Positions 62,399 to 64,000 of a DNA stretch of 64,000 bases are shown here, one piece after another. The notes beneath the pieces are model-generated. The model was not told the origin of the DNA, searched no databases, and worked only from the letters and a program-made list of their open reading frames with translations. The stretch spans positions 1 to 64,000 of the forward strand of contig CAKOMR010000003.1 in assembly GCA_934096705.1 (NCBI GenBank), written 5' to 3'. A program made the position numbers and the translations under genes. The DNA is from an uncultured Bacilli bacterium (lineage in GTDB: Bacteria > Bacillota_I > Bacilli_A > RF39 > UBA660). The first letter of the stretch is position 1. Every line of letters begins with the position of its first letter.

Positions 62399-63809
62399 AA
62401 TTTTCAAGAGTTTTTTCTTTTCCAAGTAGATAAATACAAGCATCTAATTCAGGTCCATGCATAAATCCGCTTGCTTTAATTCTAAGGGGCATATATAAAA
62501 GTTTACCTTTTACATTTAAGCTATTTTTTGTATTTTCAATAGCAATATTAATATTATCAGTTGTAAAGTCTTCGATAGCTTCGATTTCTCTTGCAAATGT
62601 ATCAATAACTACAGGAATAATTTCATCACTTTCTAAAAATGCTTTACACTCATCATCTAACTCATATCCTTCGAAAAAGAAATTTTTAATTACATCATTA
62701 ATCATTTCTCCACAGTTTATGTGAGTTTTATATGTTAATAATAACTTTCTTATCCACTCTTCAGATTTATTAGAAATATCAAATTTAATAAATGGTTTTA
62801 TCCATTCTAGATATCTTTCATCGTCCATCTCTTTAATATAATGAGCATTAAACCACTCTAATTTTTTTATGTCATAACATCCTGGAGCCGAAGAAATTCT
62901 TGTTATATCAAAATTTTCTTCAAGTTCTTTTAAAGTAAATATTTCTTTATTATCTTTTGGAGCCCATCCAATTAAGGCAATATAATTAATAATTGCTTCG
63001 GGTAAAAAGCCACGATTAATAAGGTCCATTAAATTATCATCTTTGTTTCTCTTACTAATTTTTGTACCATCTGCTTTAATTACTAAAGGTTGATGAATAT
63101 ATATTGGACTTTCCCAACCAAGAGCTTTATATAAAAGTAAATATTTTGGTGTGCTTGATAAATATTCATTACCTCTATTAACATGACTTATTTCCATTAA
63201 ATGATCATCAATTACATTAGCAAAGTTATACGTTGGAAAGCCATCACTTTTGATAAGAATTTGATCCTCTAAAGTGGAATTATCAACTTTTATTTCTCCA
63301 TAAACAGTATCAATATATGATGTTACTCCCGCTTTTGGCATCTTTTGACGAATAACATATTTTTCACCATTTGCAATTCTTTGTTTTGCTTCCTCTAAAG
63401 GAATATGAGAGCAATGTCCATCATAAGTAAACGGTACTTTTCTTGCACTAGCAATTTCTCTTAGTTTATTAAGTCTTTCTTCATCACAAAAGCAATAGTA
63501 AGCATCACCTTGTTCAACAAGTTTTTCTGCATACTTTTTATAAATGTCTAATCTTTCACTTTGATAATAAGGTCCAAAATCTCCGCCTACTCCAGCACCT
63601 TCATCAGGCTTTAATCCCATCATGTTAAGTGTATTTAAAATAAATTCTACTGCTCCTTCAACTTTTCTTTCTTGATCAGTATCCTCAATTCTTAAAATAA
63701 ATTCTCCACCCATACTTTTTGCAGTTAAATATGCAAATAAAGCACTTCTTAAATTACCTATATGCATATATCCTGTAGGGGAAGGAGCAAATCTAGTTCT
63801 AACTTTCAT
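62388..63809 (-). CDS. gltX: Glutamyl-tRNA synthetase
   Basis: 473 residues, class I. TRFAPSPTGYMHIGNLRSAL (HIGH motif), YYCFCDEERL and following zinc-region residues, VIDDHLMEISHVNRGNEYL, KADGTKISKRNKDD (KMSKS-like), and a helical C-terminal domain. Bacterial non-discriminating or discriminating type cannot be told. GGAGG lies before the ATG. Followed by cysS in the same direction, as in many Firmicutes, and preceded by trxB. Confidence 0.95.
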   Translation of the reverse strand: MKVRTRFAPSPTGYMHIGNLRSALFAYLTAKSMGGEFILRIEDTDQERKVEGAVEFILNTLNMMGLKPDEGAGVGGDFGPYYQSERLDIYKKYAEKLVEQGDAYYCFCDEERLNKLREIASARKVPFTYDGHCSHIPLEEAKQRIANGEKYVIRQKMPKAGVTSYIDTVYGEIKVDNSTLEDQILIKSDGFPTYNFANVIDDHLMEISHVNRGNEYLSSTPKYLLLYKALGWESPIYIHQPLVIKADGTKISKRNKDDNLMDLINRGFLPEAIINYIALIGWAPKDNKEIFTLKELEENFDITRISSAPGCYDIKKLEWFNAHYIKEMDDERYLEWIKPFIKFDISNKSEEWIRKLLLTYKTHINCGEMINDVIKNFFFEGYELDDECKAFLESDEIIPVVIDTFAREIEAIEDFTTDNINIAIENTKNSLNVKGKLLYMPLRIKASGFMHGPELDACIYLLGKEKTLENLRR

Positions 63810-63817
63810 ACTACCTC

Positions 63818-64000
63818 CTAAATATCATTTTTTTCTATATTTGAAACTGCTATACAACCATCACTTGCGGCTGTAACTAATTGATAGACACCCTTTTTTA
63901 TACAATCGCCAATTGCATAAAGTCCATCAATCTGTGTTTCAAAATTTTCATCTACTATAATATCACCATTTATATTAGTTATGTCAAGACTTTTAAACAT
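63818..64000 (-). CDS. trxB: Thioredoxin reductase family, C-terminal end only
   Basis: The last 60 residues are visible; the start lies beyond the window. GDIIVDENFETQIDGLYAIG with DCIKKGVYQLVTAASDGCIA is the FAD-binding C-terminal motif (GLYAxGD...) of thioredoxin reductase-like flavoproteins, which reduce thioredoxin with NADPH. Eight bases separate it from gltX. It could be another member of the same flavoprotein family because the redox Cys pair is not in view. Confidence 0.75.
   Translation of the reverse strand: MFKSLDITNINGDIIVDENFETQIDGLYAIGDCIKKGVYQLVTAASDGCIAVSNIEKNDI

Overview
This window comes from an AT-rich, low-GC Gram-positive type chromosome. Supporting signs are Shine-Dalgarno sites of the AGGAGG/GGTGAT kind before nearly every gene, a threonine T-box leader, sortases with a sortase-type surface protein, teichoic-acid-like polysaccharide genes (TagO, TagA, MnaA and a TagGH-type ABC exporter), YlxM-FtsY, undecaprenol kinase and no outer-membrane genes. 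TGA is used as a stop (for example at the GT2/GtrA junction), so the Mycoplasma code does not apply. A host- or gut-associated Bacilli or Clostridia lineage is likely; the sequence alone does not let me name it.

Layout. 1-9.7 kb: end of a DUF421 protein, thrS with its T-box, undecaprenol kinase beside a PAP2 phosphatase relic, and anchored, lipoprotein and XRE-regulator genes of unknown role. 9.8-12.6 kb: dacA, a decayed copy of the dacA 3' end, and between them a frameshifted zinc-ribbon/nuclease/HIRAN gene. 12.7-17.6 kb: a polytopic GT-C-like protein, then yebC-ftsY-ylxM and a GT2/GtrA pair. 17.6-32.4 kb: a long leftward polysaccharide locus (ABC exporter, several glycosyltransferases, pyruvyl transferase, 2-epimerase, TagA, deacetylase, galE). 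32.5-36.7 kb: a surface protein with a GC-rich 3' end, a 350-bp promoter region bracketed by inverted recombination-site-like repeats, and a degenerate sensor kinase. 36.8-41.6 kb: adenylate-forming enzyme, polymerase/ligase-like membrane protein, tagO, HNH-like protein. 41.7-47.1 kb: typA, toxin-antitoxin remnants, an orphan gene, a tRNA and a CofE-like ligase. 47.2-57 kb: two ABC-FtsX fusion transporters, two class B sortases and a repeat-rich VWA surface protein. 57.1-64 kb: uvrB, a VanY-like peptidase, a zinc peptidase, cysS, gltX and the end of trxB.

How the genes work together: most of the window serves the envelope. TagO, MnaA and TagA can make a ManNAc-GlcNAc-lipid linkage unit; the GT4 enzymes and the pyruvyl transferase would build and decorate a polymer; the Wzm/Wzt-type ABC pair would export it. 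DacA and VanY trim peptidoglycan, and the sortases attach surface proteins.

The most striking locus is 32.5-34.8 kb. A signal-anchored surface protein ends in a roughly 120-bp GC-rich stretch full of AAC/AGC-type codons, as expected of a diversity-generating retroelement variable region. Its upstream region is flanked by two 27-bp sites in inverted orientation, each with perfect 9-bp arms around an asymmetric spacer, as expected of an invertible phase-variation promoter. Neither a reverse transcriptase, a template repeat nor a recombinase lies in the window, so both mechanisms are hypotheses that would require factors acting from elsewhere.
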